Source: Reyranella humidisoli (GTDB lineage: Bacteria; Pseudomonadota; Alphaproteobacteria; Reyranellales; Reyranellaceae). Taken from it: a stretch of DNA of 64,000 nt. This document shows, one piece after another, positions 8,409 through 18,280 of this stretch. The stretch's first letter is position 1. Each line of letters begins with the position of its first letter. The stretch spans positions 806,001-870,000 of the forward strand of contig NZ_JAHOPB010000002.1 in assembly GCF_019039055.1 (NCBI RefSeq), given 5' to 3'. The notes below the pieces were generated by a model. That model saw only the letters and a program-made list of their open reading frames with translations, was not told the origin of the DNA and did not search any database. A program made the translations under genes and the position numbers.

Positions 8409-9701
8409 TCAGTCGCGGAACGGATCGGTCATGAGGATCGTGTCCTCGCGCTGCGGGCTGGTGCTGAGCAGCGCCACCGGGCAGCCGACCAGCTCCTCGA
8501 CTCGCCGCACATACTTGATGCAGGTCGCCGGTAGTTCGCCGAAGGAGCGGGCGCCCTGGGTGCTTTCGCTCCAGCCTTCGAACTCTTCCCAGATCGGCTT
8601 CAGCTTGGCCTGGGCGCCCATCGTGAAGGGGAAGCGCTCGATGCGCTTGCCGTCGAGTTCGTAGCCGACGCAGACCTTGATGACCTTCTCCCCGTCGAGC
8701 ACGTCGAGCTTGGTGAGCGCGATGCCGTTGATGCCGTTCAGTTTCACGGCCTGGCGCACCATCACCGCGTCGAACCAGCCACAGCGGCGGCGGCGGCCGG
8801 TGTTGGTGCCGAACTCCTTGCCGCGGTCACCCAGGCCCTGGCCGATCTCGTCGGTCAGTTCGGTGGGAAAGGGGCCGTCGCCGACGCGGGTGGTATAGGC
8901 CTTGGCGATGCCCAGGACGTAGCCGACCGAGCCGTTGCCCATGCCGCTGCCGATCATCGCCTGTGCCGCCACCGTGTTCGACGAGGTGACGTACGGATAG
9001 GTGCCGTGGTCGATGTCGAGCATGGTCGCCTGCGCACCCTCGAACAGGATGCGCTTGCCGGCAGCGCGCAGCCCGTCGAGCCGCTCCCATACATCTTCCG
9101 CGAAGGGCAGGATCTCCGGCGCCAGTTCAAGCAGCTCGGCGGTCAGCTTGGCGGCATCGATCTGCGGCTGGCCCAGCCCCTTGCGCAGCGCATTGTGATG
9201 CGCGAGCAGCGTGTTGACCTTGAGCGGCAGCATGTCCGGTTCGCCGAGATCGCCGACGCGGATGGCGCGGCGGCCGACCTTGTCCTCGTAGGCGGGGCCG
9301 ATGCCGCGGCGCGTCGTGCCGACGCGGATGACGCCCGGCGCATCCTCGCGCCAGCCGTCGAGGTCGCGGTGCAGCGGCAGGATCAGGACGGCGTGATTGG
9401 CGATCTTGAGGCTGGCCGGCGTGACCGAGAGCCCCTGCGCATTGACCTTCTTGACTTCCTCGAGGAAGTGCCACGGATCGATCACGACGCCGTTGCCGAT
9501 GATCGACAGCTTGCCCTCGCGCACCACGCCCGACGGCAGCAGCGCCAGCTTGTAGGTCTGGTTGCCGATGACCAGCGTATGGCCGGCATTGTGACCGCCC
9601 TGGAAGCGCACCACGACCTCGGCGCGCTCGCTCAGCCAATCGACGATCTTGCCTTTGCCTTCGTCGCCCCACTGGGCGCCGATCACTGCCACGTTGGCCA
9701 T
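8409..9701 (-). CDS. purA: adenylosuccinate synthase
   Basis: This 430-residue protein, the usual length, forms adenylosuccinate from IMP, aspartate and GTP, the first committed step to AMP. The GTP-binding P-loop GDEGKGK is at residues 12-18, with Asp13 as the catalytic acid. The GGHNAGHT motif lies at 35-42, with His41 the conserved catalytic base. Further downstream are the IMP-binding TTRRGIGP and the [14 protein letters not shown] region near the C-terminal third. It acts in the cytosol as a dimer. It lies downstream of hisZ, with a hairpin in the gap between them. Confidence 0.97.
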   Translation of the reverse strand: MANVAVIGAQWGDEGKGKIVDWLSERAEVVVRFQGGHNAGHTLVIGNQTYKLALLPSGVVREGKLSIIGNGVVIDPWHFLEEVKKVNAQGLSVTPASLKIANHAVLILPLHRDLDGWREDAPGVIRVGTTRRGIGPAYEDKVGRRAIRVGDLGEPDMLPLKVNTLLAHHNALRKGLGQPQIDAAKLTAELLELAPEILPFAEDVWERLDGLRAAGKRILFEGAQATMLDIDHGTYPYVTSSNTVAAQAMIGSGMGNGSVGYVLGIAKAYTTRVGDGPFPTELTDEIGQGLGDRGKEFGTNTGRRRRCGWFDAVMVRQAVKLNGINGIALTKLDVLDGEKVIKVCVGYELDGKRIERFPFTMGAQAKLKPIWEEFEGWSESTQGARSFGELPATCIKYVRRVEELVGCPVALLSTSPQREDTILMTDPFRD

Positions 9702-9736
9702 TGCCTGTTTTCCTTCGGCCGGTTCCCTTCAGACAC

Positions 9737-9773
9737 GAAAACGCCTCCCCGGGGCCGGTTCCGGAGAGGCGTG
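9737..9773 (-). terminator. hairpin between hisZ and purA
   Basis: On the reverse strand, ACGCCTC pairs with GAGGCGT (9741-9747 with 9766-9772), followed by TTTTC. It lies in the 119-base gap downstream of hisZ and upstream of purA. It could end hisZ transcription or act as an attenuator for purA. Confidence 0.55.
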
Positions 9774-9820
9774 ATGTCGGATAGCACTTCCATTCGCCGC
9801 TAGCGAGGCGAAATGCATCC

Positions 9821-10984
9821 TCAGAGGGGTACGGCCTCGCCATCGATCAAGGCGTGGCTGCAGCGCAGGCGCTTTGCTTCGGAACGCGGGTCGGAAGCTG
9901 CGACGACAGCGCGCACGACGGCATAGCCCTTCACCTGCCACGGCGCGCAATCGGCCCATGGCGTTCCGAGGCCGACATAGAGGCGCGGTCGCTCGGTTGG
10001 CGCCTCGGAGGCGGCCAGAACGGCGTCCATGTAGACGGTGAAACCGGTCGCCGATTCGCTGACGCCATCCTCGGGATAGCCCGCCGAATAGCGGCCGCCG
10101 CGTGCGAGTTCCTCGCGGCCCTTGAGCGCGAAGACCGAGAAGGAGACACCGGTCTGGTATTCGAGGCCGCGATATTCGACGGGATCGATGGTGAGCGGCA
10201 GGTCGTCCTCGGCGGCGGCGACCAGCTTCACGACTTCGGCGAGGCGGGCCGCCTCGGCGGCGGCCGCTTCCGGCAGCTCAAGCCTCGCGAGCTGCGCGAG
10301 CCCCTTGTCGGCCGGACCGGCGGCCCGCAAAAGGCCCGCGAAGAGATCGGCGGCCCTCTTGTCGGCGCCGGCCTTGGCGATACCGCCTTCGTCCTTGCGG
10401 TCGAGCGCGCGGCGCAGGCGGCTCATGGCCTCCTCGGGCTGGTTCACGCCGCTCGCGACGGCGGCGACCAGCGTGGGCAGGTTGAGGTCGACCGAGAGGT
10501 CCGAAACACCGATGGAGCGCAGCGTATCCACCGCCAGCAGGACGGCCTCGGCATCGGCCTCGGCGCTGTCGACGCCGATCAACTCGGTGCCGACCTGGGC
10601 GAACTGGCGCTCGGGCTTGAGCGCGCTGCCACGGACGCGGATCACGTTGCCGCCGTAGGAGAGGCGCAGGGGCCGGGGCTCGTGCTTCAGCCGTGTAACG
10701 GCGATGCGGGCCACCTGGACCGTCATGTCGGGTCGCACGCCCATCATGCGCTGGGAAACCGGATCCATGAGGCGGAAGGTTTGCTGCGATAGCGCCGCTC
10801 CGGGCCCGCCCAGTAGCGATTCCTCGAATTCGACCAGGGGCGGCTTCACCCGCTCGTAGCCGAAGGCGGCGAATCGCTCGATGGCGACGTCGATGGCGCG
10901 CGCCTCCCGCGCAGCGTCGGGAGGCAGCAGGGCGGCCAGGCCTGCGGGCAGCAGGCCACGGTGGTCGTTGTCGTTTGAGCTCAT
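9821..10984 (-). CDS. hisZ: ATP phosphoribosyltransferase regulatory subunit
   Basis: This 387-residue protein resembles the histidyl-tRNA synthetase catalytic core but lacks the anticodon domain, as HisZ does. It has class II synthetase motif 2-like sequence (MMGVRPDMTVQVARIA) and a C-terminal segment LARGGRY in place of the histidine-activation loop. HisZ joins a short-form HisG to make the histidine-inhibited ATP phosphoribosyltransferase, the first step of histidine synthesis; hisG is not in this window. The start at 10984 (MSSNDNDHRG) leads directly into LLPAGLAALLPPDA, the family's N-terminus. It is divergent from the glycosyltransferase gene. Confidence 0.9.
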   Translation of the reverse strand: MSSNDNDHRGLLPAGLAALLPPDAAREARAIDVAIERFAAFGYERVKPPLVEFEESLLGGPGAALSQQTFRLMDPVSQRMMGVRPDMTVQVARIAVTRLKHEPRPLRLSYGGNVIRVRGSALKPERQFAQVGTELIGVDSAEADAEAVLLAVDTLRSIGVSDLSVDLNLPTLVAAVASGVNQPEEAMSRLRRALDRKDEGGIAKAGADKRAADLFAGLLRAAGPADKGLAQLARLELPEAAAAEAARLAEVVKLVAAAEDDLPLTIDPVEYRGLEYQTGVSFSVFALKGREELARGGRYSAGYPEDGVSESATGFTVYMDAVLAASEAPTERPRLYVGLGTPWADCAPWQVKGYAVVRAVVAASDPRSEAKRLRCSHALIDGEAVPL

Positions 10985-11084
10985 GGTGGCGCTTGATAGC
11001 CCATTGCGCCCCGGAAGGGGAGCGGGACGCGACCGATGCCGGGCGGCTCGTTTTCCCGGTCCGCATGGGTTATTGCTCCCCGGC

Positions 11085-12029
11085 ATGAGTTCAGCCCCAC
11101 GCCCGGCCGTTTCCGTCGTGGCGCCCTGCTTCAACGAGCAGGACGCCTTGCCCGAGTTTTTGCGCCGGGTCTGCGCCGTCCTGGACGGGATCGGCGGGAC
11201 GAGCGAGGTGGTGCTGGTCGACGACGGCTCGCGCGATCGCACATGGGATGTCATGGCCGAAGCGGCCGCCCGCGACCCGCGCATCGTGGCCGTCCGGCTG
11301 ATGCGAAACCATGGGCACCAGCTCGCCTTGACGGCCGGTCTGTCGGTTTGCCGGGGCGAGCGCATCCTGATCATCGACGCCGACCTGCAGGATCCGCCCG
11401 AGCTGCTGGTCGACATGATGAAGATGATCGACGAGGGAGCAGACGTGGTCTACGGCCAGCGTCGCCAGCGCGACGGGGAGAGCCTGTTCAAGCGCGCCAC
11501 CGCGGCGGCCTTCTATCGCCTGATCGGCCGCCTGACCGACGTGCAGATCCCGCCCGACGCCGGTGACTTCCGGCTGATCACGCGGCGCGTCCTCGACCTG
11601 CTGCTGGCCATGCCGGAGCGCCACCGCTTCATTCGCGGGATGGTGGCCTGGATCGGCGGCCGGCAGGTTCCGCTGGTCTATGACCGTCATGCGCGCGTGG
11701 CCGGCGAGAGCAAGTACCCGCTGGCCAAGATGGTCCGCTTCGCCGCCGACGCCATTACCTCCTTCTCGGTGGTGCCGCTGATGGCCTCGATGACAATCGG
11801 ATGGATCATGGCGGGGCTGGGTTTCGCCTTCTTCCTCTATTCGATCGTCGGCTGGATCAACGGCCATACGCTGCCAGGCTGGACGTCGCTGATGGCGGCG
11901 GTCGGACTGCTGGGTGGCATGCAGTTCCTGATGCTGGGCATCATCGGCGCCTATCTCGGTCGCCTCTACGACCAGAGCAAGGGGCGGCCGCTGTTCATGA
12001 TCCGCGACATCGTCGGCGGCCAGAAGTGA
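11085..12029 (+). CDS. family 2 glycosyltransferase, membrane-anchored (GtrB/DPM1-like)
   Basis: This 314-residue protein has an N-terminal GT-A domain opening with SVVAPCFNEQDALPEF and the metal-binding segment IIDADLQDPPE near residue 95. It ends in two transmembrane helices (about 235-257 and 270-292). This arrangement is that of polyprenyl-phosphate glucosyl- or mannosyltransferases that load a sugar onto undecaprenyl phosphate. Its last bases overlap the GTG start of the methyltransferase gene by four, a coupled pair. The sugar and the acceptor cannot be told. Confidence 0.88.
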   Translation: MSSAPRPAVSVVAPCFNEQDALPEFLRRVCAVLDGIGGTSEVVLVDDGSRDRTWDVMAEAAARDPRIVAVRLMRNHGHQLALTAGLSVCRGERILIIDADLQDPPELLVDMMKMIDEGADVVYGQRRQRDGESLFKRATAAAFYRLIGRLTDVQIPPDAGDFRLITRRVLDLLLAMPERHRFIRGMVAWIGGRQVPLVYDRHARVAGESKYPLAKMVRFAADAITSFSVVPLMASMTIGWIMAGLGFAFFLYSIVGWINGHTLPGWTSLMAAVGLLGGMQFLMLGIIGAYLGRLYDQSKGRPLFMIRDIVGGQK

Positions 12030-12769
12030 GCACGCCCGATCCGCAATCCTGGTCGGGCGAGCCGGCGGAGTTCGACGACTACGCCGCCGAGTACCAGGGC
12101 GGCCTCGACAATCCGATCAAGCGGATGCTGGGCAGTTCGCCCGACCAGTTCATCGCCGTGAAGGCGCGCTGGCTGCTGCGCCGCGAGCCGGGCTTGCGGA
12201 CCGGCGGGCTATCCGTCCTCGACTATGGCTGCGGTGTCGGCAGCCTGATGCGTGTGCTGATCGGGCACGGTGCGAAGGGCTCCTTCACCGGCTGCGACAT
12301 CTCGACGGGCATGCTGCGCCAGGTTGAGAAGCGCTGGCCGCGCGAGCTTGGCTCGCCGCCGGCGCTGGCGCCGCAGCAGGGGGCCAGCACGCCATTCGCC
12401 GACGGGCAGTTCGACATCGCCATGATCAGCGCCGTCCTGCATCACGTGCCGATAGAGGACCGGCCAGCGGTCTATGCCGAGCTGGGCCGGGTTCTGAAGC
12501 CGGGCGGGCGGCTCTACGTCTTCGAGCACAATCCGCGCAATCCGCTGGTGCGGCACGTCATCGCCCGTACGCCGATCGACCGCAACGCCATCCTGCTCGA
12601 CGCCAACGAGGTGCGGCATGGGCTGCTGGACGCGGCCCGCTACGAACTCGACACCGACTACCTCATGTTCATGCCGCCCGGCGTGGCTGCCCTGAGGGGT
12701 GTCGATCGCCTGCTGACATGGCTGCCGATGGGCGCGCAATATGCCGTCGCGGCCCGCAAAGCGGCCTGA
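12026..12769 (+). CDS. class I SAM-dependent methyltransferase
   Basis: This 247-residue protein starts at a GTG overlapping the glycosyltransferase stop (GTGA). SAM-binding motif I is VLDYGCGVGSL (around residues 59-69). It is followed by GCDISTGML (motif II acidic region), a PFADGQFD motif and the post-motif LKPGGRLYVFEHNP, the typical Methyltransf_11 layout. The coupling to a lipid-linked glycosyltransferase suggests a substrate in glycan or lipid modification; this is inference only. Confidence 0.88.
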   Translation: MSTPDPQSWSGEPAEFDDYAAEYQGGLDNPIKRMLGSSPDQFIAVKARWLLRREPGLRTGGLSVLDYGCGVGSLMRVLIGHGAKGSFTGCDISTGMLRQVEKRWPRELGSPPALAPQQGASTPFADGQFDIAMISAVLHHVPIEDRPAVYAELGRVLKPGGRLYVFEHNPRNPLVRHVIARTPIDRNAILLDANEVRHGLLDAARYELDTDYLMFMPPGVAALRGVDRLLTWLPMGAQYAVAARKAA

Positions 12770-12779
12770 GGAGGGATGG

Positions 12780-13046
12780 ATGGATCGACAGGCTTTCGAA
12801 GCTGCGCTGAAGCAAGATGGCTACGAGATTGCGACCGGCAATACTCCGGGAGCCAAGCACAATCCTGAGCACAGCCATCCCTACGAGGTGAAGGCGATGG
12901 TGATCGAGGGTGCGATCACGCTCGGCTGGGAAGGCAAGACGCAAACCTTTCGCCCTGGCGAGATTTTCACCATGGCGCGCGGTTGTCCGCATACCGAGAC
13001 GTTCGGCCCCGAAGGCGTCGTGACGTTGGTCGGCCGCAAGCACTAG
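12780..13046 (+). CDS. small cupin-domain protein
   Basis: This 88-residue single cupin has metal-ligand-like elements: EHSHPYE (cupin motif 1, two His and one Glu) followed by FRPGEIF and ARGCPHTETFG (motif 2). It sits 10 bases behind the methyltransferase with a GAGGAGGG ribosome site. Small cupins of this kind bind metals or small ligands; no specific role can be assigned. It is probably in one transcript with the glycosyltransferase and the methyltransferase. Confidence 0.8.
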   Translation: MDRQAFEAALKQDGYEIATGNTPGAKHNPEHSHPYEVKAMVIEGAITLGWEGKTQTFRPGEIFTMARGCPHTETFGPEGVVTLVGRKH

Positions 13047-13073
13047 GGTCCTTCCGATTCAAGTTCATCCGCA

Positions 13074-13188
13074 CATCCTCATTCGGAGGAGCCGCGCTTC
13101 GCGCGGCGTTTCGAAGGATGGGCCACGGACATGGTGCGCGTTCCCACCCTTCGAGACGCGTTCCTGCGGACCGCTCCTCAGGGTGAGG
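13074..13188. repeat. intergenic palindromic repeat, family A, copy 1
   Basis: This is an element of about 115 bp with CATCCTCATTCGGAGGAG at the left, TTTCGAAGGATGGG in the middle-left, CCCACCCTTCGAGACGCG in the middle-right and CTCCTCAGGGTGAGG at the right end. Both halves resemble each other in inverted order. Clearly related copies lie at 22441-22551 and 49949-50058, also between genes. This is a REP/BIME-like dispersed element; no coding capacity is seen. Confidence 0.8.
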
Positions 13189-13235
13189 CCATCGTTTGAA
13201 AGCGGTGTGATTCCTTCTCGACCGGGAGACCTCTA

Positions 13236-14888
13236 GTGACGAAGGCGGCGCCAGCCTGGCAGCTTCTGCTCGCATTCGGGCTCTCCCTGCTGGTGCTGTG
13301 CGGCTTGATCGGGTGGCTGGAGAACGTCCACATCATCAGCGCCAACGGCATGTACAAGAGCATCCAGGCCGAGCCCTGGATTGCCGATCCGTCGACCGCG
13401 CGTCTCGACCAGTCGAACTACCTGTTCTTCCCGCTCTACGGCGTGAGCGCGCGGCTGCTCGACGCGCTCGGCATGCTGCGGGGCGTGGCGTGGAAGCAGT
13501 TCGCCTATCTCAATGCCTTCTGGGCCAGCATCGGCACGGTCATCGTCTATGCCTTCGTCCATCGTCTGACCGGCAGCGCGGGGGTCGCCGCGCTCACCTC
13601 GGTGTTCCATCTCGGATGCGGCTTCGTCCTGCTGCTGTCGGTGATCAGCGAGGACATCATGCCGGGCTATGTGATCGTCCTCGCTTCGATGGCGCTGGCC
13701 GGACTCTGGTTCGACCGGCCGACCTGGCAGCGCATCGCGATCGTCGGCGCGGTCTTCACGATCGGCTGGCTGATCGAATGGCGGCTGCTGTTCCCGACCT
13801 TGCCGGCCTTCGTGCTGGCTCTGCTGATCGCACCGGGACCGCTGAAGAAGCGCGCCGGCCACGTGCTCGTGCTGCTGGTCTCGATCCTGGCCGTGTCGGG
13901 CATCGTCCAGCTTCTGTGGGAAGGCCACAACGGCGCGATCGGGCTGCATGACATCCTGTGGACGGGCAAGGGCGTGGCCACCGGCTGGGCCGGCATCACC
14001 TGGGACAAGGCGTGGATGATGCTGTCCGGCGTCGGCAACTACCTGCTGCTGGTCGGAGGCTACGTCGACCCGAAGTCGGCGAAGGCGGCGGCGGGGCCGC
14101 TCGCGATCTCGGTTCTTCTCCAGGTCGCGATCTTCATTGCGAGCGTTGTGTTGCTCTGGCCGCGCCGTGACGAGCCGCGGTTGCGGGCGGTCGCCGTCGT
14201 CTTCCTCGGCACGCTGGGGGCGGGGCAGGTGCTGAATTTCTACTCGCAGCCGCAGGACCCGCAGATGCAGATCAACGTCATGCCATGGCTCGCCGTGGCG
14301 TGGGCGCTCCTGCTCGCCAGCCTGCTGCCGGCACGGCGCGGCCTCGCGATCGGATTGGCGGTTCTGTCGTTCGCACCGTTCGCCTGGAATGTTTCGGCCC
14401 TCGCCAAATGGCGCGGCGACGATACGCGCTGGCTCGCGGCGACGGCGGCGCTGGAGAAGCGCTTTCCGCCGGACTCCAGCGTGTTCCTCTATTTCGGCTA
14501 CGAGCCGATCACGACCTGGAAGTACGCGCTGTGGAGCCGCACGTGGGATTGGGACAACCGCGTCGCCATCCCGCCGGCGCCCTCGGCCGATCCGAAGTTC
14601 AAGTGGATCGCCGTGAACGCTGGCGCCATCCGTCATCCCGGCTGGACGGCGGCTGAACACGCCGCGGCAATCAGGCGCGACATCAATCTCGCACTCGATC
14701 GCGGCTATCGCGTGGTCGTCTCCGACATGTGGTCGTGGTCGCCCGACGTGCTGGCGGCCCTCCTCGGGACGGTTGCTGCCTCGGGACGCGCCGATGCGAT
14801 CTACCGGATGCTGCACGACGATTTCCGCGCGACCGAGGCCTTTCGCGATCCGATCGCCGGGACCTACTACGAGCTGCAGCGTCGCTGA
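13236..14888 (+). CDS. polytopic inner-membrane protein of unknown function
   Basis: This 550-residue protein starts at a GTG with GGGAGA upstream. I count about nine hydrophobic helices between residues 8 and 385. A soluble C-terminal domain of about 160 residues follows (from ALAKWRGDDTRW onward) that includes FLYFGYEPITTWKYALW. The pattern of many helices followed by a periplasmic tail resembles GT-C glycosyltransferases or related dolichyl-type membrane proteins, but I find no diagnostic DE/DD motif. The function is therefore left open. Confidence 0.7.
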   Translation: MTKAAPAWQLLLAFGLSLLVLCGLIGWLENVHIISANGMYKSIQAEPWIADPSTARLDQSNYLFFPLYGVSARLLDALGMLRGVAWKQFAYLNAFWASIGTVIVYAFVHRLTGSAGVAALTSVFHLGCGFVLLLSVISEDIMPGYVIVLASMALAGLWFDRPTWQRIAIVGAVFTIGWLIEWRLLFPTLPAFVLALLIAPGPLKKRAGHVLVLLVSILAVSGIVQLLWEGHNGAIGLHDILWTGKGVATGWAGITWDKAWMMLSGVGNYLLLVGGYVDPKSAKAAAGPLAISVLLQVAIFIASVVLLWPRRDEPRLRAVAVVFLGTLGAGQVLNFYSQPQDPQMQINVMPWLAVAWALLLASLLPARRGLAIGLAVLSFAPFAWNVSALAKWRGDDTRWLAATAALEKRFPPDSSVFLYFGYEPITTWKYALWSRTWDWDNRVAIPPAPSADPKFKWIAVNAGAIRHPGWTAAEHAAAIRRDINLALDRGYRVVVSDMWSWSPDVLAALLGTVAASGRADAIYRMLHDDFRATEAFRDPIAGTYYELQRR

Positions 14889-14992
14889 AGCGAGGCGCGA
14901 CATTCTCTCCACATTGACGCGACACCCGTCGGCCCGTATATCGGCCGCGGGCCACGCTCCCCCACCGGAGTGCATTTCTTCTGTAAGGGAGA

Positions 14993-16168
14993 ATGACAAT
15001 GACGAAGCCGTCCATGCGTCCTGCGCGTCCCGATTTTTCCTCGGGCCCCTGCGCCAAGCGTCCGGGTTGGACACCGGAAGTTCTCAAAGATGCCGCCGTC
15101 GGGCGGTCCCACAGGTCGAAGCTCGGCAAGAAGAAGATCGTCGAAGCGGTCGATCGCACGCGCGCGATCCTCGGCATTCCCGCCGACCATCGCATCGCCA
15201 TCGTTCCCGCGTCTGACACCGGCGCGGTCGAGATGGCGCTGTGGTCGCTGCTCGGCGCCCGCCCGGTCGACATGCTGACTTGGGAGAGTTTCGGCGAGGG
15301 CTGGGTCACCGATGTGGTGAAGCAGCTCAAGCTCAAGGACACCCGCACGCTGAAGGCGCCCTATGGCCAGATCGCCGACCTCAAGGCGGTCGACTGGACG
15401 CACGATGTCGTCTTCACCTGGAACGGCACGACCTCCGGCGTGAAGGTCCCGAACGGCGACTGGATTTCCGACAGCCGCGAAGGCCTCGCGATCTGCGACG
15501 CGACCTCGGCCGTGTTCGCGATGGATCTGCCGTGGGCCAAGCTCGATGTCGTCACCTGGTCCTGGCAGAAGGTCATGGGCGGCGAGGGTGCGCACGGCAT
15601 GCTGGTCCTGTCGCCACGCGCCATTCAGCGGCTCGAAAGCTACACGCCGGCCTGGCCGATGCCGAAGATTTTCCGCCTGACCTCGGGCGGCAAGTTCTCC
15701 GAAGCCATCTTCAAGGGCGACACGATCAACACGCCCTCGCTGCTCTGCATCGAGGACGCGATCGACGGCCTGAAGTGGGGCGAGGGTGTCGGCGGGCTGA
15801 AGGGCCTGATGGCGCGGTCCGAGGGCAATCTCGGCGTGCTGGAAAAGTTCGTCGAATCCCGGCCGTGGGCAGCCTTCCTGGCGACCGACAAGGCGATCCG
15901 TTCCAACACCTCGGTGTGCCTCGTGATCAAGGCGCCGTGGTTCACGGCGCTGCCGGCCGACAAGCAGGCGGCTGCTGCCAAGAAGATGGGCGACCTGCTC
16001 GAGGCGGAGAAGGCCGGCTACGACGTCGGCTCCTATCGCGACGCCCCGCCGGGCCTGCGCATCTGGTGCGGCGCAACGGTCGAGAAGGCCGATCTCGAGG
16101 CGCTGCTGCCTTGGCTCGACTGGGCCTACGCCGAGATCGAGCGCGAATTCGGCGCCAAGGCCGCCTGA
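14993..16168 (+). CDS. serC: phosphoserine aminotransferase
   Basis: This 391-residue PLP enzyme of the class V fold converts 3-phosphohydroxypyruvate and glutamate to phosphoserine and 2-oxoglutarate. It is the long form found in alphaproteobacteria. The N-terminal [13 protein letters not shown], the phosphate-binding PASDTGAVE (73-80) and the PLP-binding lysine in [14 protein letters not shown] (Lys193) are visible. A ribosome site (AAGGGAG) precedes ATG 14993. It is followed on the same strand by serA, the enzyme before it in the pathway, across a 92-base gap with a perfect 23-bp inverted repeat. Confidence 0.95.
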   Translation: MTMTKPSMRPARPDFSSGPCAKRPGWTPEVLKDAAVGRSHRSKLGKKKIVEAVDRTRAILGIPADHRIAIVPASDTGAVEMALWSLLGARPVDMLTWESFGEGWVTDVVKQLKLKDTRTLKAPYGQIADLKAVDWTHDVVFTWNGTTSGVKVPNGDWISDSREGLAICDATSAVFAMDLPWAKLDVVTWSWQKVMGGEGAHGMLVLSPRAIQRLESYTPAWPMPKIFRLTSGGKFSEAIFKGDTINTPSLLCIEDAIDGLKWGEGVGGLKGLMARSEGNLGVLEKFVESRPWAAFLATDKAIRSNTSVCLVIKAPWFTALPADKQAAAAKKMGDLLEAEKAGYDVGSYRDAPPGLRIWCGATVEKADLEALLPWLDWAYAEIEREFGAKAA

Positions 16169-16177
16169 CCCTTCATT

Positions 16178-16238
16178 GGAGCGCGCCACTCCAGTGGCGC
16201 TCATGAATGATGATTGCGCCACTGGAGTGGCGCGCTCC
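16178..16238. repeat. perfect 23-bp inverted repeat between serC and serA (family B, copy 1)
   Basis: The left arm at 16178-16200 (starting GGAGCGCGCCACTCC) is the exact reverse complement of the right arm at 16216-16238, with a 15-base spacer. Each arm contains its own smaller palindrome, GCCACT-CC-AGTGGC. A diverged copy of the same arms is at 60890-60962. It could cap serC messages or attenuate serA, but because it recurs elsewhere it is more likely a mobile or dispersed element. Confidence 0.85.
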
Positions 16239-16260
16239 CCTGACTCGAGGAGTATTGATA

Positions 16261-17844
16261 ATGGCAAAGCCCAAGGTTCTCATTTCCGATGAGCTGTCCC
16301 CGCGTGCTGTCGAGATCTTCTCGGAGCGCGGCTGCGACGTCGATTTCAAGCCGGGCCTGAAGCCGGCCGAGCTGCGTGAGATCATCGGCAACTATCAAGG
16401 CCTGGCGATCCGCTCGGCCACCAAGGTCACCGCCGAGGTTCTGGCCGTAGCCAAGAAGCTCAAGGTCGTCGGCCGAGCCGGCATCGGTGTCGACAATGTC
16501 GACATCAAGGCCGCGACTTCGCACGGGGTCGTCGTCATGAACACGCCGTTCGGCAATGCCATCACCACGGCCGAGCACGCCATCGCGCTGATGTTCTCGG
16601 TCGCCCGCCAGGTGCCGGAGGCCAACGCCAGCACGCAGGCCGGCAAGTGGGAAAAGAACAAGTTCATGGGCACCGAGCTCAGCTTCAAGACGCTGGGCCT
16701 GATCGGATGCGGCAACATCGGCTCGATCGTCGCGGAGCGTGCGATTGGCCTCAAGATGCGCGTCGTGGCCTATGACCCGTTCCTGAGCGACCAGCGCGCC
16801 ACCGAACTCGGCGTGGAGAAGGCGACGCTGGAGCAGGTGCTGGCCCGCGCCGACTTCATCACGGTGCACACGCCGCTCACCGAGCAGACCAGGAACATCC
16901 TGTCGCGCGCCAACCTGATGAAGACCAAGAAGGGCGTGCGCATCGTCAATTGCGCGCGCGGCGGCCTGGTCGACGAGCTGGCGGTGCGCGATCTGCTGGT
17001 CTCGGGCCACATCGCGGGCGCGGGCTTCGACGTGTTCGTCGAGGAGCCGGCCAAGGAGAACGTGCTGTTCGGTGCGCCGAACCTGGTCTGCACGCCGCAT
17101 CTCGGCGCCTCGACGGTGGAAGCGCAGGAAAACGTGGCGCTGCAGGTCGCCGAGCAGATGGCCGACTATCTGTTGACCGGCGCCGTCACCAACTCGCTCA
17201 ACATGCCGAACGTATCGGCCGAGGACGCGCCCAAGCTGGCGCCGTTCCTTGATCTCGCCGAAAAGCTTGGCTCCTTCGCGGGGCAGCTTACCGACACCGA
17301 CATCAAGGCCGTCTCGATCGAGTTCGAGGGCCAGGTGGCGAGGCTCAACGTGAAGCCGCTGACCCAGGTGGCGCTGATGGGCGTGCTGCGCCCGCAGCTC
17401 ACGTCGGTCAACATGGTCAACGCGCCGGTGATCGCCCGCGAGCGGGGCATCGAGGTGGCCGAGGTCAAGCACGAGCGCGAGACCGACTACAACTCGATGA
17501 TCCGCCTTTCGGTCACGACCGAGAAGTACACGCGCTCGGTGACGGGCACGCTGTTCGGCGGCAAGCATCCGCGCATCGTCGAGATCAAGGGCATCGAGAT
17601 CGACGCCGAGTTCGCGCCTCACATGCTCTACATCACCAACGACGACAAGCCGGGCTTCATCGGCCGCCTCGGTACGCTGCTGGGCGAGGGCAAGGTCAAC
17701 ATCGCGACCTTCCATCTCGGCCGCGACAAGCCGGGCGGATCGGCAATCGCGCTGGTCCAGGTCGACCAGCCGATCTCGAACGAGCTGATGGGCAAGATCG
17801 TCGGCATCGAGGGCGTGATGCAGGCCAAGGCCCTGGGCTTCTAG
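16261..17844 (+). CDS. serA: D-3-phosphoglycerate dehydrogenase
   Basis: This 527-residue protein oxidises 3-phosphoglycerate with NAD+, the first step of serine synthesis. The nucleotide-binding motif is GLIGCGNIGS (about 146-155). The catalytic Arg lies in NCARGG, the Glu in VEEPA and the His in CTPHLGAST. An intervening (ASB) domain and a C-terminal ACT domain follow (about 455-527, GFIGRLGTLLGEGKVNIATF). This is the long form of SerA, in which ACT domains usually carry feedback control by serine. ATG 16261 follows a CGAGGAG ribosome site. Confidence 0.96.
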   Translation: MAKPKVLISDELSPRAVEIFSERGCDVDFKPGLKPAELREIIGNYQGLAIRSATKVTAEVLAVAKKLKVVGRAGIGVDNVDIKAATSHGVVVMNTPFGNAITTAEHAIALMFSVARQVPEANASTQAGKWEKNKFMGTELSFKTLGLIGCGNIGSIVAERAIGLKMRVVAYDPFLSDQRATELGVEKATLEQVLARADFITVHTPLTEQTRNILSRANLMKTKKGVRIVNCARGGLVDELAVRDLLVSGHIAGAGFDVFVEEPAKENVLFGAPNLVCTPHLGASTVEAQENVALQVAEQMADYLLTGAVTNSLNMPNVSAEDAPKLAPFLDLAEKLGSFAGQLTDTDIKAVSIEFEGQVARLNVKPLTQVALMGVLRPQLTSVNMVNAPVIARERGIEVAEVKHERETDYNSMIRLSVTTEKYTRSVTGTLFGGKHPRIVEIKGIEIDAEFAPHMLYITNDDKPGFIGRLGTLLGEGKVNIATFHLGRDKPGGSAIALVQVDQPISNELMGKIVGIEGVMQAKALGF

Positions 17845-17851
17845 TCCATAC

Positions 17852-18280
17852 ATGCCGCCTGCGCGCAGCAGGGCGTATCGCACCGTCGCGGGCTTTGTCG
17901 TCGCGCCGATGATGCCGGCGCTGATCCTCGCCGGCGTGGTGCTCGCCGCCGGCGGCGACTCGCAGACACTGGGGTATGCGGCCTTCGCCGGCTACGTCTC
18001 CTATCCGTTCGCGCTGCTGGTCGGCCTGCCGGCATTCCTCGTCATGCGCCGGAGGCGCTGGGACGGCAGGCGTGCCTATGCGGTCGCCGGCCTCGGTCTC
18101 GGCATCGTCTTCCTGACGCTGTTTGCCGCGCTGGTGGCCTTCGACGGCGAGAAGGCCGAATCCGCGTGGTTGGCCCTGCTGGCCAATCTGGCCTTCCTGC
18201 TGCCCTTCGTGCTGGCCTGTGCGCTGGCCGCGTCGATGGTCTTCTGGCTGGTGGTCCGACCGGATCTCGATCGATCCTAG
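17852..18280 (+). CDS. small four-helix membrane protein
   Basis: This 142-residue protein has four hydrophobic segments (about 11-33, 40-62, 75-98 and 107-133) and short basic loops such as RRRRWDGRR. It begins seven bases after serA on the same strand and could be co-transcribed, although no obvious ribosome site precedes it. No family is recognised. The very close spacing and high-GC third positions support it being a real gene. Confidence 0.6.
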   Translation: MPPARSRAYRTVAGFVVAPMMPALILAGVVLAAGGDSQTLGYAAFAGYVSYPFALLVGLPAFLVMRRRRWDGRRAYAVAGLGLGIVFLTLFAALVAFDGEKAESAWLALLANLAFLLPFVLACALAASMVFWLVVRPDLDRS

